Part shown: positions 8,819 through 17,223 of the stretch, piece by piece | Numbering within the stretch: the first letter of the stretch is position 1 | How the letters are laid out: each line of letters opens with the position of its first letter | Assembly: GCA_028819435.1 (NCBI GenBank) | Contig: JAPPLK010000094.1 | Location: 53,801 to 89,688, forward strand | DNA length: 35,888 nucleotides | Reading direction: 5' to 3' | Origin: Nitrospira sp. | GTDB lineage: Bacteria; Nitrospirota; Nitrospiria; Nitrospirales; UBA8639 | The notes under the pieces: generated by a model | Database searches by the model: none | What the model was told of the DNA's origin: nothing | The model's input: the letters and a program-made list of their open reading frames with translations, nothing else | Translations under genes and position numbers: made by a program

Positions 8819-9709
8819 GTGGATATCAAATCCTACCTCGAAGAGAAGCGGAACGTCGTCGACCGGTACCTGGAGGCGCATCTTCCTGATCCGCAGACGC
8901 CCCCGGCGGTCCTGCACGAGGCGATCCGGTACAGCCTGTTGGCCGGGGGCAAACGCATCCGGCCCATCTTGACAATGGCCACGGCGGAGGCGATCGGGCC
9001 ATGCCCGGCCTCGCTGCTCCCCGTGGCCTGCGCGTTCGAGTTCATCCATACGTATTCGCTGATCCACGACGATTTGCCGTCGATGGATAACGATGATTTT
9101 CGTCGCGGGCGGCCCACGAACCATAAGGTCTATGGGGACGCCATCGCGATTCTGGCGGGCGACGGGTTGCACGCCATGGCCTTTGAATGGTGCAGCCGGG
9201 CCGATCTCGTGACGGACCTGGACCCGCAACGTCAGGTCCGGATCATCGCGGAGTTGTCCCTGGGGGCCGGGCACGCGGGCATGGTGGGTGGGCAGGTGCT
9301 GGATATTCAAGCCGAGAACCGGCAGGTGGACCTGGCGGAGTTGCAACAGATTCACGTGCACAAGACCGGCAAACTGATTCGCGCCGCGGTGCGGGTCGGG
9401 GCGTTGCTGGCTGGCGCCGGGATGACGCAGTTCGAGCACCTGACAGGGTATGCCGAGGACATCGGGCTGGCGTTTCAGATTACGGATGACGTGTTGAACG
9501 TAACGGGCACGCGGGAGGAGTTGGGGAAGGACGCCAACACGGACGACGAACGGGGTAAGCAGACGTATCCCGCGATTTACGGACTGGAAGGCGCGCAACG
9601 GCTCGCGCAGGACTGTGCCGCCCGGGCCATCGGCCGCCTCGACGGGTTTGACGAAAAGGCCGATCCGTTGCGGGGCATTGCCCGGTATATCGTGGACCGC
9701 AAGAATTGA
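8819..9709 (+). CDS. ispA: Polyprenyl (farnesyl/geranylgeranyl-type) diphosphate synthase
   Basis: It condenses isopentenyl diphosphate with allylic diphosphates to make C15-C20 prenyl chains, precursors of hopanoids, carotenoids and quinones. The 296-residue product has the family length. It shows LLAGGKRIRP (about 41-50), the first Asp-rich motif DDLPSMD (84-90) with the bacterial two-residue insertion, the GQVLDI motif, a lysine-Thr-Gly stretch KTGKLIRAAV, and the second Asp-rich region DDVLN (223-227). The last position of that second motif is Asn rather than the usual Asp. The start is a GTG at 8819. The gene heads an isoprenoid group with hpnA and a CruF-like gene. Confidence 0.93.
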   Translation: MDIKSYLEEKRNVVDRYLEAHLPDPQTPPAVLHEAIRYSLLAGGKRIRPILTMATAEAIGPCPASLLPVACAFEFIHTYSLIHDDLPSMDNDDFRRGRPTNHKVYGDAIAILAGDGLHAMAFEWCSRADLVTDLDPQRQVRIIAELSLGAGHAGMVGGQVLDIQAENRQVDLAELQQIHVHKTGKLIRAAVRVGALLAGAGMTQFEHLTGYAEDIGLAFQITDDVLNVTGTREELGKDANTDDERGKQTYPAIYGLEGAQRLAQDCAARAIGRLDGFDEKADPLRGIARYIVDRKN

Positions 9710-9726
9710 CGATTTCCTCCTCTGTC

Positions 9727-9820
9727 ATCCTCGACGTCTTTAATCGAGGATCCAGTGTCTTTTCTTTTTCCGCGGTTTTGTGAAGAGAAAGACGCTGGAT
9801 TCCCGCGTGCGCGGGAATGA
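9727..9820. repeat. Intergenic palindromic repeat cluster
   Basis: There are two palindromes. CCTCGA...TCGAGG lies around 9730-9750, and ATTCCCGC-GTGC-GCGGGAAT lies at 9799-9818. The second is a very common bacterial intergenic repeat type. The first resembles the right part of the MITE at 2321-2489. Confidence 0.65.
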
Positions 9821-9846
9821 CGGAAGGAGGCAGTGAATTTTGCATC

Positions 9847-10833
9847 ATGAAAGCCTTGGTCACAGGAGTCACGGGGTTTGTCGGGTCCGCGGTGGCGCGG
9901 GCCGTCGCGCAGGCCGGCATAGAGGTCAGGGGTTTGGTACGGCCCGGCGCGGACCGGCGGGCCCTGGACGGGCTGGCGATCGAAGCCGCGCCCGGCGATT
10001 TGACTGACGCGGCGTCGCTCCGGGCGGCGTTGCACGGCTGCCGGCAGGTATACCACGTGGCGGCGCATTATGCCCTGTGGGCGCGCGATCCTTCGGTGTT
10101 TTACAAGGCTAACGTCGATGGCACCAAAGCGTTGCTGAACGCGGCGCGCGAGTCTGGCGTGGACCGCGTGGTGTACACGAGCACGATCGGCGCGATCGGG
10201 CTACCCGAAGGCGGGGGGCTTGGCACCGAGGCGACTCCGGTGTCCCTGGCGCAGATGACCGGACATTATAAACGTTCCAAGTACCTGGCGGAACAGGAGG
10301 TCCTGAAAGCGGCGGACGCAGGAATGCCCGTGGTGATCGTGAATCCTTCGGCGCCGGTGGGGGTGCGTGACGTGAAGCCGACGCCCACGGGGCAGATCGT
10401 CGTGGATTACATGAAGGGGCGCATGGTGGCGTACGTGGAAACCGGCATGAATCTCATCGACGTGGATGACGTGGCCGTGGGCCACGTGCGCGCCATGGAG
10501 CGCGGTCGCACGGGCGAGCGGTACATCCTGGGGTGCCGCAACCTGTCGCTGAAAGAGGTATTCGAGATCCTGGCCGGGTTGACGGGCGTCAAGGCGCCCA
10601 AGGTGAAGTTGCCCCGGAGGTTGATCCTGCCCCTGGCCCACGTGGACAAGTGGCTGGCTGATTACGTGACGCATCGTCCCCCGCGCATTCCGCTCGACGG
10701 CGTCCGCATGGCCAAATACGTGATGCACTATGATTGCTCCAAGGCTGTCCGCGAGTTGGCGTTGCCCCAGACGCCGCCGGAGGTGGCCTTGGAAAAGGCA
10801 GTGCGCTGGTTCCGGGATCATGGGTACGCGTAA
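9847..10833 (+). CDS. hpnA: Hopanoid-associated NAD-dependent sugar epimerase HpnA
   Basis: This is an extended short-chain dehydrogenase/reductase, 328 residues. The Rossmann motif is TGVTGFVGSAV (about residues 6-16), and the catalytic YxxxK is YKRSK after the Ser/Thr-rich VVYTSTIGAIG. The sequence around VYHVAAHYALWARDP and the C-terminal VRWFRDHGY match the hopanoid-linked HpnA group, thought to act on the sugar side-chain of bacteriohopanepolyols. The start at 9847 follows GGAGG by an unusually long 16 nt; it is chosen because MKALVTGVTGFVG is the family start. Its position between ispA and a carotenoid-type gene supports an isoprenoid-lipid role. The exact substrate is unknown. Confidence 0.88.
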   Translation: MKALVTGVTGFVGSAVARAVAQAGIEVRGLVRPGADRRALDGLAIEAAPGDLTDAASLRAALHGCRQVYHVAAHYALWARDPSVFYKANVDGTKALLNAARESGVDRVVYTSTIGAIGLPEGGGLGTEATPVSLAQMTGHYKRSKYLAEQEVLKAADAGMPVVIVNPSAPVGVRDVKPTPTGQIVVDYMKGRMVAYVETGMNLIDVDDVAVGHVRAMERGRTGERYILGCRNLSLKEVFEILAGLTGVKAPKVKLPRRLILPLAHVDKWLADYVTHRPPRIPLDGVRMAKYVMHYDCSKAVRELALPQTPPEVALEKAVRWFRDHGYA

Positions 10834-10849
10834 CTGAGGAACCCTGCCC

Positions 10850-11653
10850 GTGGACGTTGTTCTGCTCCTGTGGAAGACCATCCTGCTTCGGCCCTATGTC
10901 TTTTTCTTCCTGGCCGTGGCGCTGGTCGCCTCGTTCCGTTTGTTGGGCCGGACGCACACCGGCGCGCTGTTCGGGATGACGTGGCTGACTGCGTTCCTCT
11001 GTGAAATATCCTCCACCCGCATCGGGTTCCCTTTCGGCGATTACTATTACACGGGGTCGAGCGTGGGCGAGGAATTGTACCTGTCCAACGTTCCGTTCAT
11101 GGATTCGTTGTCGTTCACGTTCCTGTTGTTTGCGAGTTACAGCCTGGCCCTCTGGCTGCTCCTGCCTGCCGAACCCGGGTCGCCGGACTCCGGCCGGGGC
11201 CGGCATTTGCTGACGAGGGAGTCGCTCTCCTGGCCGGCGACCGGCCTGACGTGCCTGTTGTTCATGTTGATCGACGTGGTGATCGATCCGGTGGCGTTAC
11301 GCGGAGACCGCTGGTTTTTGGGACAGATTTACGGGTATCCCGATCCCGGCGTGTATTTCGGCGTGCCCCTGGCCAACTTCGGCGGGTGGTTCGTCGTGGG
11401 GTTGATTGCGATGACGGGCTACCGGGTGCTGGACCGGCGGTGCGGCATGCTGCCCGCGTTTCCCCACGCGGTCGCGGCCCGGGAGGTGCTGCTCGGTTGT
11501 GGCCTGTATTACGGCGTGTTGCTGTTCAATCTGGCGCTGACGTTTTGGATCGGCGAATGGCTGCTGGGCCTGGTGGGGTGCCTGCTCTACGTGCCCGTGA
11601 CCGCCCTGGCGCTTTTGAGATTTCGGCGCTTGCCCTCTTTCACCTCCTCCTGA
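10850..11653 (+). CDS. CruF-like carotenoid-biosynthesis membrane protein
   Basis: A 267-residue integral membrane protein with about seven hydrophobic segments. Conserved stretches EISSTRIGFPFGDYYYTG, a DVVIDPVA motif near residue 145 and YFGVPLANFGGWFVVG are characteristic of the carotenoid biosynthesis (DUF422/CruF) family. Characterised members hydrate the C-1',2' double bond of acyclic carotenoid ends. The start is the GTG at 10850 with GAGGA upstream, 16 bp after hpnA, so it is probably in the same operon. The family call is good; the precise carotenoid reaction is inferred. Confidence 0.82.
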   Translation: MDVVLLLWKTILLRPYVFFFLAVALVASFRLLGRTHTGALFGMTWLTAFLCEISSTRIGFPFGDYYYTGSSVGEELYLSNVPFMDSLSFTFLLFASYSLALWLLLPAEPGSPDSGRGRHLLTRESLSWPATGLTCLLFMLIDVVIDPVALRGDRWFLGQIYGYPDPGVYFGVPLANFGGWFVVGLIAMTGYRVLDRRCGMLPAFPHAVAAREVLLGCGLYYGVLLFNLALTFWIGEWLLGLVGCLLYVPVTALALLRFRRLPSFTSS

Positions 11654-11654
11654 A

Positions 11655-11759
11655 CTCTACCTCCCCTGGCCCCTCCTTACAAAGGAGGGGAACCAGGAGA
11701 GCACGGCCGTTGTTATATGTTTTCCTCCCCTTTGTAAGGGGAGGATAGGTGGGGTAGAG
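11655..11759. repeat. Long inverted-repeat element (copy A)
   Basis: Two arms of about 36 bp (11655-11690 and 11724-11759) are inverted relative to each other. They end in CTCTACC and GGTAGAG-type tips and are centred on CTCCTTACAAAGGAG-like palindromes, with a 33-bp spacer. Copy C lies at 27379-27492 and a partial copy B at 25761-25797. The layout resembles a MITE or paired REP element. Confidence 0.75.
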
Positions 11760-11929
11760 ACCTCGTTGCGTGGGGGCGAAACCCCACGTTCCTCCCCGTG
11801 AACCGAATCAATGCTTGTATGAAACCGGCATGCCGGGTAAGATATAAGTACATGCCCCTTCGAGATGTCCCATTCCCCTGAACGATTGATGAAGGGCACC
11901 TTTCCCTTTCGGTCCAAAATAAAAACCTG

Positions 11930-13015
11930 ATGCCGGCAAGTCTAAAGAAAATTGCAGTGGCCGTGGTGCTGGCGCTTGCGGCGTGGTTCGGGAGCGGTAC
12001 CCTGGGCTTTCCGCACGTGTTTCAGGCGATGTTTGTGGCGTACGTGGCCTTGGGTTTGGTCGTGTTTCTCCTGTTGGATGCTCCGCCGATGAAGAGGTTG
12101 TCGGGGTGGACGGCCGCGGCGGCCCTGGTGGGCTTCTATCTCGTGCTGTCCGCGATGTATATCGGGGGAGCGTCGTCGTGGCCCCAATATGATCCGGAGG
12201 TGGAAAAGGGAAAGATCGAAAAGATTCTCAAACGCAAACGGGCTTTGGCCTTGGCCAAACAAAGCCAAGTGGATACCTTACTCGAACAGGTCCGGGTGCT
12301 CCAGGATGATTCGCAAACGGTGATGGCGCGACTGGGCCGGTTCGCCCCGGCCGCCGTGGTGGCGGAGGCTCCGCCGGAGCAGGGTGCCCTCACGGTGGTG
12401 GAACGCGGGGCCGAGGTCTATGATTTGTACGAGTGTTATAACTGCCACAAGATCGGGGGCAAGGGGAGCGTCAAGAAACGGGGGCCGATCCTGGACAACA
12501 TCGGCAGTTTTTTGACGGTCAACGATATCAAGCGAAAAATTTTCGACCCGACGTACCTGTATGCGGAAGGGTTCGAGAAGGAGCATAAGAAAGGCCGGAT
12601 GCCGGACAAATACAAGGATTTGATGACGGAGGAAGAGGTGACGACGCTCGCCACGTATTTGTCCACGTTAAAGGACCCCATGGCCAAGACCCCGAAACCC
12701 GTGTTCGTGAAATCCAACGTGGAGCATGGGTTTACGGTTTTCGGGTACGTTCGGGACAACTCGGGCCGGGCGTTGCCCGGGACTGAGGTGCATGCCGTGC
12801 CCCAGGTCAAGGGCGGGCATGGGGCCTCCGGCAAGACCAACGAGGCCGGGTATTATGAAATCTTCCTGCACATGCATAATGAAAACGCCGGCGCGACGGT
12901 CGAAGTCTCGGCTCAAGGCGCGAAGAAAACGTTTGTGGCTGACTATGATCCGAGTGATACAATAACCCGGCGGCAGCAGGCCCTGGATTTGACGGTGCCC
13001 GCGCCAAAAGGATAA
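11930..13015 (+). CDS. Membrane-anchored monoheme cytochrome c with C-terminal beta-sandwich domain
   Basis: An electron-transfer protein of 361 residues. Three N-terminal hydrophobic helices (about 5-25, 31-48, 58-80) anchor it. A basic coiled-coil-like stretch (about 95-135) follows, then a class I cytochrome c domain with heme-binding CYNCH (C169, C172, H173) and a likely axial Met in KKGRMPD near 224. From about 270 the sequence HGFTVFGYVRDNSGRALPGT, with GKTNEAGYYEIFLH, is a carboxypeptidase-regulatory/transthyretin-like beta-sandwich, an unusual fusion for a cytochrome. The start at 11930 gives MPASLKKIAVAVVLA. It probably faces the periplasm and takes part in respiration; the partner is unknown. 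The holin-family gene follows 11 bp later. Confidence 0.85.
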   Translation: MPASLKKIAVAVVLALAAWFGSGTLGFPHVFQAMFVAYVALGLVVFLLLDAPPMKRLSGWTAAAALVGFYLVLSAMYIGGASSWPQYDPEVEKGKIEKILKRKRALALAKQSQVDTLLEQVRVLQDDSQTVMARLGRFAPAAVVAEAPPEQGALTVVERGAEVYDLYECYNCHKIGGKGSVKKRGPILDNIGSFLTVNDIKRKIFDPTYLYAEGFEKEHKKGRMPDKYKDLMTEEEVTTLATYLSTLKDPMAKTPKPVFVKSNVEHGFTVFGYVRDNSGRALPGTEVHAVPQVKGGHGASGKTNEAGYYEIFLHMHNENAGATVEVSAQGAKKTFVADYDPSDTITRRQQALDLTVPAPKG

Positions 13016-13026
13016 GGCCAGGTCGT

Positions 13027-13428
13027 ATGAGAGGTTTTGCTCTTCGCTGTATCGTCACGGGAATCGCGGTGCTTGTCGCTGCACAGATTATTCCGGGCGT
13101 GACCATTGATTCGTTCGCCGCGGGCGTGGCCGGCGTGCTGGTCCTGGCCATCCTGAATGCCGTGGTCCGGCCGCTCCTGTACGTGCTCTCGGCGCCCTTC
13201 ATCGTCGTGACGCTCGGCTTGTTCATGATCGTGATCAATGCCTTCCTGTTGAACGTGGTCTCCGTCCTGGTCAAAGGGTTTCACGTGGACGGATTCTGGC
13301 CCGCGGTCGGAGGGGCCGTATTGATCGGCCTCGTCAGCGTCGTCGCGAACATGGTGTTGTCCGATCGCGGCCAAGTACAGGTGGTCGTGCCTCCGTCCCG
13401 GTCACGAAAGATTCGGCATATCAATTGA
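13027..13428 (+). CDS. Four-TM membrane protein of the phage-holin-4 / YvlD family
   Basis: A 133-residue protein with four hydrophobic helices and the family landmarks LVLAILNAVVRPLLYVLSAPF and TLGLFMIVINAFLLNVVS. This is the PF04020-type family (annotated as phage holin, but widespread as a chromosomal inner-membrane protein). The tail after the last helix is short and basic (RSRKIRHIN). It lies 11 bp after the cytochrome gene and probably shares its transcript. Function is unknown; there is no phage context. Confidence 0.85.
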   Translation: MRGFALRCIVTGIAVLVAAQIIPGVTIDSFAAGVAGVLVLAILNAVVRPLLYVLSAPFIVVTLGLFMIVINAFLLNVVSVLVKGFHVDGFWPAVGGAVLIGLVSVVANMVLSDRGQVQVVVPPSRSRKIRHIN

Positions 13429-13465
13429 ATGCGCCTCACCTTCATTTCCTTTAACGATTCCAACC

Positions 13466-15256
13466 ATGACTAAAAAGAAAACGCCAGAACCGGTTCGGAC
13501 TTCGAAGCAGACGACGCTTCAGCGCATTTTGACCACGACGGTCAATGACCTGGGCATGGATGCGACGGTAGCCATCATGAATCAACCCAAGGGGCCGTTG
13601 GTGTCGCAGGTATCCAAAGGGTTTTCGGCCCGTGAGATTCGCGCCGTCGTCCGGACCCTGTCCGGTGGAAACGGTCAGTCCCAAGGCCTGTTTAGGGGGG
13701 ACGGGCAGGAAGAGGCGAACGAGGCGATCGAACTGCGCATGGTGACGCCCGGTTCGAAAAACCTGTTGGCGAAGTTCCTCCGTGAGGAGAAAGTGACGTA
13801 TGGGGCGCTGGTCGTGGGTAAACAGGAGCGACGACCGTTTACGAAGCGGGAAAAAACCACCATCGACGCGACCGGACAGCGGATCACCAAGCAATTGCGG
13901 GAAGCCAAACTGTTCGATCATTCCGTGCTCCTGGCGCGTCCCTGGATTCTGGAGGAGCCTTCAAACGAAGAACCGGCGGCGAGCGGCGACGCGACAACGC
14001 GGACGTATACGTCGCCCCAGGCGCAGAAGCGCGTTGCCGAGTGTTTGACCGAGGCGCAGTCCCTGGTCCCATTCGACCGGGGATGGGTCACCTTGTATGA
14101 TCCGTTGGCTGCATCCCTGGAAGTGTTGGGTTGTCTGGCCGGACATAAGAAAGAACTGCTGCCGGGGCACCGCTTGTCACTGAACGAATCGGCGTCGGGG
14201 TGGACGGTGCGGCATCGCAAGCCGCGAATCGATCAGAACCTGGCCTCCACGCAAGGACGCTTTCAGGATTACAAACAATTGTACCGCGACCGGTTCCGGT
14301 GCACGCTCGTGGTTCCCTTTTTTGTCAGGGGCCGCGTCGCCGGGACGATCACCCTGGCGTCCAAGACAGCGGCGCAATACGAGCACACGGAAGCCGAGTC
14401 CGGAAAGCTCGCACCGGTGACGACGCAATTGGCGCAACTGTTTGATGAACCGTCCCTGAACGTCCAGGCGTCGCCGGGTGCAGCAGCCCCGTCGACACCG
14501 GAGGCGGCAGGCGGCGTCCCGGAACCGGTTATCCGGCGACAGGAACGCCAGGCGGCCTTGAATGAAGTCAGTTCGTTTCTCGCCACCGAGATTCGTGAAC
14601 CCATGGGCTACATCCGGGCGCAATTGGAGGAAGTGACGGGTGACGGGATACTCGACTTCGAAACTCAAACCTCCATCGAAGCGGCCATGCGGGATCTCAT
14701 GCGGATGGAAAGTATGTTGAACGACATTCTGGATTTCGCCAAGCCTCTCCAATTGGACCGGCGGCCTTGCCGCGTCACCGACTTGATCGAAGACGGGCTG
14801 GCGTTGGTCGCCACGGATTTTCGGGTCAACCGGATCGACGTTACCAAGGAATTTCCCTCGCGCCTGGGCCAGGTGCGATGGGATCGAGAGAAGATCCAGC
14901 ACGTCTTTCTCAGTATTTTTACGAATGCCCTGGAAGCCATGTCGCCGGGCGGGAATTTGCGAATCTCCGTGTCGCAGAAACGGGGTCGCCAGCCTGAAAT
15001 GGTCATTCGCATCCATAACGACGGCGCGCCGATTCCCGAAGAATTGAGCGAGAAAATTTTTGAGCCCTATTTTACCACGAAACGGTCGGGCACGGGGTTG
15101 GGCCTGCCAATGGTGAAAAAAATCGTGGACGAACACGAAGGCCACATTGCGATCGACAGCCGACCCCAGGAAGGGACGCTGGTCACCATCACCCTGCCTG
15201 CCATACGCCCCAGGCGACCCTATCGGGGGAAAGGGCGCCCGCCCAGGCGGCCCTAG
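13466..15256 (+). CDS. GAF-domain histidine kinase-like protein lacking the phospho-acceptor His
   Basis: A 596-residue soluble signalling protein. It has an N-terminal GAF-like region (about 20-150), a second clearer GAF domain (about 185-330, with VPFDRGWVTLYD and LVVPFFVRGRVAGTITLAS), a dimerisation segment (about 360-430) and a HATPase domain (about 460-585). The ATPase N box (FTNALEAM), G1 (IHNDGAPIPEE), F box (KIFEPYFTTK) and G2 (GTGLGLPMVKKIV) are intact. The H box reads SFLATEIREPMGYI, where active kinases have A-H-E-I-R: position 374 is Thr. It may therefore be a non-autophosphorylating sensor, or it may phosphorylate elsewhere. No response regulator is adjacent. The start is ATG 13466. 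Confidence 0.88.
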   Translation: MTKKKTPEPVRTSKQTTLQRILTTTVNDLGMDATVAIMNQPKGPLVSQVSKGFSAREIRAVVRTLSGGNGQSQGLFRGDGQEEANEAIELRMVTPGSKNLLAKFLREEKVTYGALVVGKQERRPFTKREKTTIDATGQRITKQLREAKLFDHSVLLARPWILEEPSNEEPAASGDATTRTYTSPQAQKRVAECLTEAQSLVPFDRGWVTLYDPLAASLEVLGCLAGHKKELLPGHRLSLNESASGWTVRHRKPRIDQNLASTQGRFQDYKQLYRDRFRCTLVVPFFVRGRVAGTITLASKTAAQYEHTEAESGKLAPVTTQLAQLFDEPSLNVQASPGAAAPSTPEAAGGVPEPVIRRQERQAALNEVSSFLATEIREPMGYIRAQLEEVTGDGILDFETQTSIEAAMRDLMRMESMLNDILDFAKPLQLDRRPCRVTDLIEDGLALVATDFRVNRIDVTKEFPSRLGQVRWDREKIQHVFLSIFTNALEAMSPGGNLRISVSQKRGRQPEMVIRIHNDGAPIPEELSEKIFEPYFTTKRSGTGLGLPMVKKIVDEHEGHIAIDSRPQEGTLVTITLPAIRPRRPYRGKGRPPRRP

Positions 15257-15291
15257 ATCAGAAATCCCACGAGTTTACAGGTGAACCCCAT

Positions 15292-16515
15292 TCAAGCGAT
15301 GGGGATCGTTTTCAGGTGGGCTTCAACGGCCTGAACAACTTCGGCAGCCAGAGGGAGGTTCGCCTTTTCGGCGTGCCAGTACTGGTGAAACAGCGCGACG
15401 GTTTCACGGGCAGTATCGAGAACGAGTTTTTCCGGCAGTCGAGCCTTGGCGGCAAGATGAGAGAGTTCGTCCTCTGAATACTCGGCGAAGATTTTGGTCC
15501 GGCTGAAATTCAGGGCGGCCTTGCCATCCGGGATGTACGTGATCGTAGAAACAAAGTCATAGGCCGGTGCCAAGGCGGCATGCCGCCGGTCCGGGTAAAT
15601 CAGCGACCAGTTCTTCAGGTGCATGTCGGCATTGCCAATCAACGTGTTGAAGGTCAGTCGCCGGATAAATTCGGCAACGTCCACTTCGCTGCCCTCGGCA
15701 CCAATAACCCTGCCAATGCTGCGTGCACTGGCGTTCTCATATTTGGCCTCGGGATAGACGCCAAATATCTGCGCGAAATCCTCCATGTGAACGGCACTTC
15801 CGTCCGGTAGCCGGTCAAAACGCTCAATCGCAAGCGCCTGCCCTTTAAGAGTGCCGATACCGTCCGGCAGATTCCGAATGGCATCGACATTGACAAGCCG
15901 CATCGCAGGCACGTCCATACCGATCAGCCGGGCCAGGGTCATCATCGAGAATTCGTTTTCAAGGATGCCGGTAAATTCGCGCGAGGGCAGTTTGACGATC
16001 CACGAACCGCCGATGCCCTTGGCCGGGATGGTTAGCCCGCTACCGGACTCATTGATGGCCGAGAATTTGAGTTGCACGCCGGCCAAGGAAAAGCGCAGGG
16101 CGTTATTACGGTCATCATCACGATCTCCATCGCCGGTGGTATCTTGATCAACAGGCGGCCACTCTTCGCCATCTGAAGGTTTGACTGTGATAGCACCCGG
16201 CAGGTCCAGACCGAATACCCAGAGCAGAAAAAACTCGCGTACGGGTTTCACGCCTGCACGCTCGGCGAGGTAGGTGCGCATATGCCCTTCGGGCAGCAGA
16301 TTAGAGAAGAACGGCATGAGCCGTGTCCGTGTGGGGCTGAAAGCGGTAATCAGCTCACCAAGTTGGTCCTTGAAACCCAACCCGAGCACGGGCCGATTCT
16401 CCTTCGCGACATAAGCATCCTTGAACGTAAAGAGAATCCGTTCGCCGTCAACGCGGGTAAGCGTGCCGATTGGCTCGTCGTGAAGCAGGACGTCGAGAAC
16501 GTGGACATCAGCCAT
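15292..16515 (-). CDS. hipA: HipA-family Ser/Thr kinase toxin
   Basis: A 407-residue HipA-type kinase. Characterised HipA proteins phosphorylate glutamyl-tRNA synthetase and induce growth arrest. The N-terminal HipA_N-like subdomain (VLDVLLHDEPIGTLTR...) is followed by the kinase core. Landmarks are FSLAGVQLKFSA, WIVKLPSREF, the catalytic loop GNADMHLKNWSLIY (N-x-D-x-H-x-K-N) and the DFG-like APAYDFVST. The frame is open to 16731, but ATG 16515 gives MADVHVLDVLL, which overlaps the antitoxin stop by 8 bp, the usual hipBA coupling. It is convergent with the histidine kinase gene. All key residues are present, so it is probably active. Confidence 0.92.
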   Translation of the reverse strand: MADVHVLDVLLHDEPIGTLTRVDGERILFTFKDAYVAKENRPVLGLGFKDQLGELITAFSPTRTRLMPFFSNLLPEGHMRTYLAERAGVKPVREFFLLWVFGLDLPGAITVKPSDGEEWPPVDQDTTGDGDRDDDRNNALRFSLAGVQLKFSAINESGSGLTIPAKGIGGSWIVKLPSREFTGILENEFSMMTLARLIGMDVPAMRLVNVDAIRNLPDGIGTLKGQALAIERFDRLPDGSAVHMEDFAQIFGVYPEAKYENASARSIGRVIGAEGSEVDVAEFIRRLTFNTLIGNADMHLKNWSLIYPDRRHAALAPAYDFVSTITYIPDGKAALNFSRTKIFAEYSEDELSHLAAKARLPEKLVLDTARETVALFHQYWHAEKANLPLAAEVVQAVEAHLKTIPIA

Positions 16516-16822
16516 GATCGTCCTCTTCGAGGCTGTAGGCCGGGCGCACAGACTCGGTGTCATCGTTGCCATCCTTCGAGGCACTGCCTGCAATCGACTG
16601 AACCGCCGGGACGAACTTGCGTGACACGAGCATCGGCTCGAGACCGAGGGCACGGGCAAGTGCAACCAAGCTCGAAACCCTGAGATCGACGGCATTATTC
16701 TCGATCTTCGAGATATGGCCCTGCGGCACACCTGATTTGGCGCTCAACTCGCGCTGGCTGAGGCCTCTGGCTTCACGCGCGATACGCAACGTACTGGCTA
16801 TATATTCAGTCTCGTAACTCAT
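16508..16822 (-). CDS. hipB: HipB-family XRE antitoxin
   Basis: A 104-residue DNA-binding antitoxin with an XRE helix-turn-helix at about residues 12-66 (LRIAREARGLSQRELSAKSG, then ISKIENNAVDLRVSSLVALARALGL). A charged C-terminal tail is typical of the toxin-binding end. It is first in the operon and overlaps hipA by 8 bp. The ATG at 16822 lies only 8 nt after a TATAAT hexamer, so the message may be leaderless. It probably binds the inverted repeat in its own promoter. Confidence 0.9.
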   Translation of the reverse strand: MSYETEYIASTLRIAREARGLSQRELSAKSGVPQGHISKIENNAVDLRVSSLVALARALGLEPMLVSRKFVPAVQSIAGSASKDGNDDTESVRPAYSLEEDDHG

Positions 16823-16830
16823 ATTGATAA

Positions 16831-16859
16831 ATTATAATATATCTAAATAAAATATAGAT
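16831..16859 (-). promoter_or_regulatory. hipBA promoter with candidate HipB operator
   Basis: On the minus strand a TATAAT box lies 8 nt before the hipB ATG. Overlapping the core promoter is an inverted repeat, ATCTA-N9-TAGAT (16841-16859), embedded in very A+T-rich DNA (16820-16920). Its spacing suits a dimeric XRE repressor. Confidence 0.55.
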
Positions 16860-16998
16860 GATTTTTTATGTATCATATGAGAAATATAAATACAATAATA
16901 TACGGACTTATCCGGAATAGTTGGCAATGCTTGTTTCACTTGCAAAACGCCTGGATTGATCGCAGTTTTAGCCTGGGACATGCAGTCTCTCTGTAGTT

Positions 16999-17068
16999 GT
17001 AGCTGCCGCATCTTATGCGGCTGAAGGGGCCGTCAAGAAAAAGAAGCGCCATAAGATGGCGCAGCTAC
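16999..17068. repeat. Paired REP-like palindromes
   Basis: A 23-bp unit at 16999-17021 (core CCGCATCTTATGCGG) and an inverted relative at 17046-17068 (core GCGCCATAAGATGGCGC) can pair with each other. Each is also a palindrome on its own, like a bacterial REP doublet (BIME). No REP-associated transposase is visible in the window. Confidence 0.7.
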
Positions 17069-17112
17069 ACATAAGAAGAGCTCGTTAACTATTCTTGATA
17101 GTTCCCATAGTT

Positions 17113-17155
17113 AAGGGGCTGTCCTAGCTAAGTAACCAATGAGGATAGCCCCTTA
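17113..17155. repeat. Stem-loop between hipB and vapB
   Basis: AAGGGGCTGTCCT (17113-17125) pairs with AGGATAGCCCCTT (17143-17155), allowing a G-U, with an intervening loop of 17 nt. There is no T-run, so it is not a standard terminator; it could be an IS-end relic. The rest of 16860-17188 shows no gene. Confidence 0.55.
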
Positions 17156-17188
17156 GCTTATTATGAACCCTCCATTTATGAATCGTTC

Positions 17189-17217
17189 TTGCCGCCATTC
17201 GCGCTTTGGTGTATGTT
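17189..17217 (+). promoter_or_regulatory. Promoter of the first vapBC pair
   Basis: TTGCCG (17189-17194) and TATGTT (17212-17217) are 17 bp apart. The vapB ATG at 17224 lies at the expected transcription start, implying a leaderless message. Confidence 0.5.
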
Positions 17218-17223
17218 AGGTGT

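Noticed and set aside
11657-11917. 86-aa minus-strand open frame
   Set aside because: It is made mostly of the long inverted-repeat element and has no ribosome-binding site or family resemblance.
13027-13428. Phage holin as a sign of a prophage
   Set aside because: This family is widespread as an ordinary chromosomal membrane protein, and no other phage gene is present.
16516-16731. Longer HipA start
   Set aside because: The extension lies inside hipB in another frame; the ATG at 16515 gives the usual overlapping hipBA layout.
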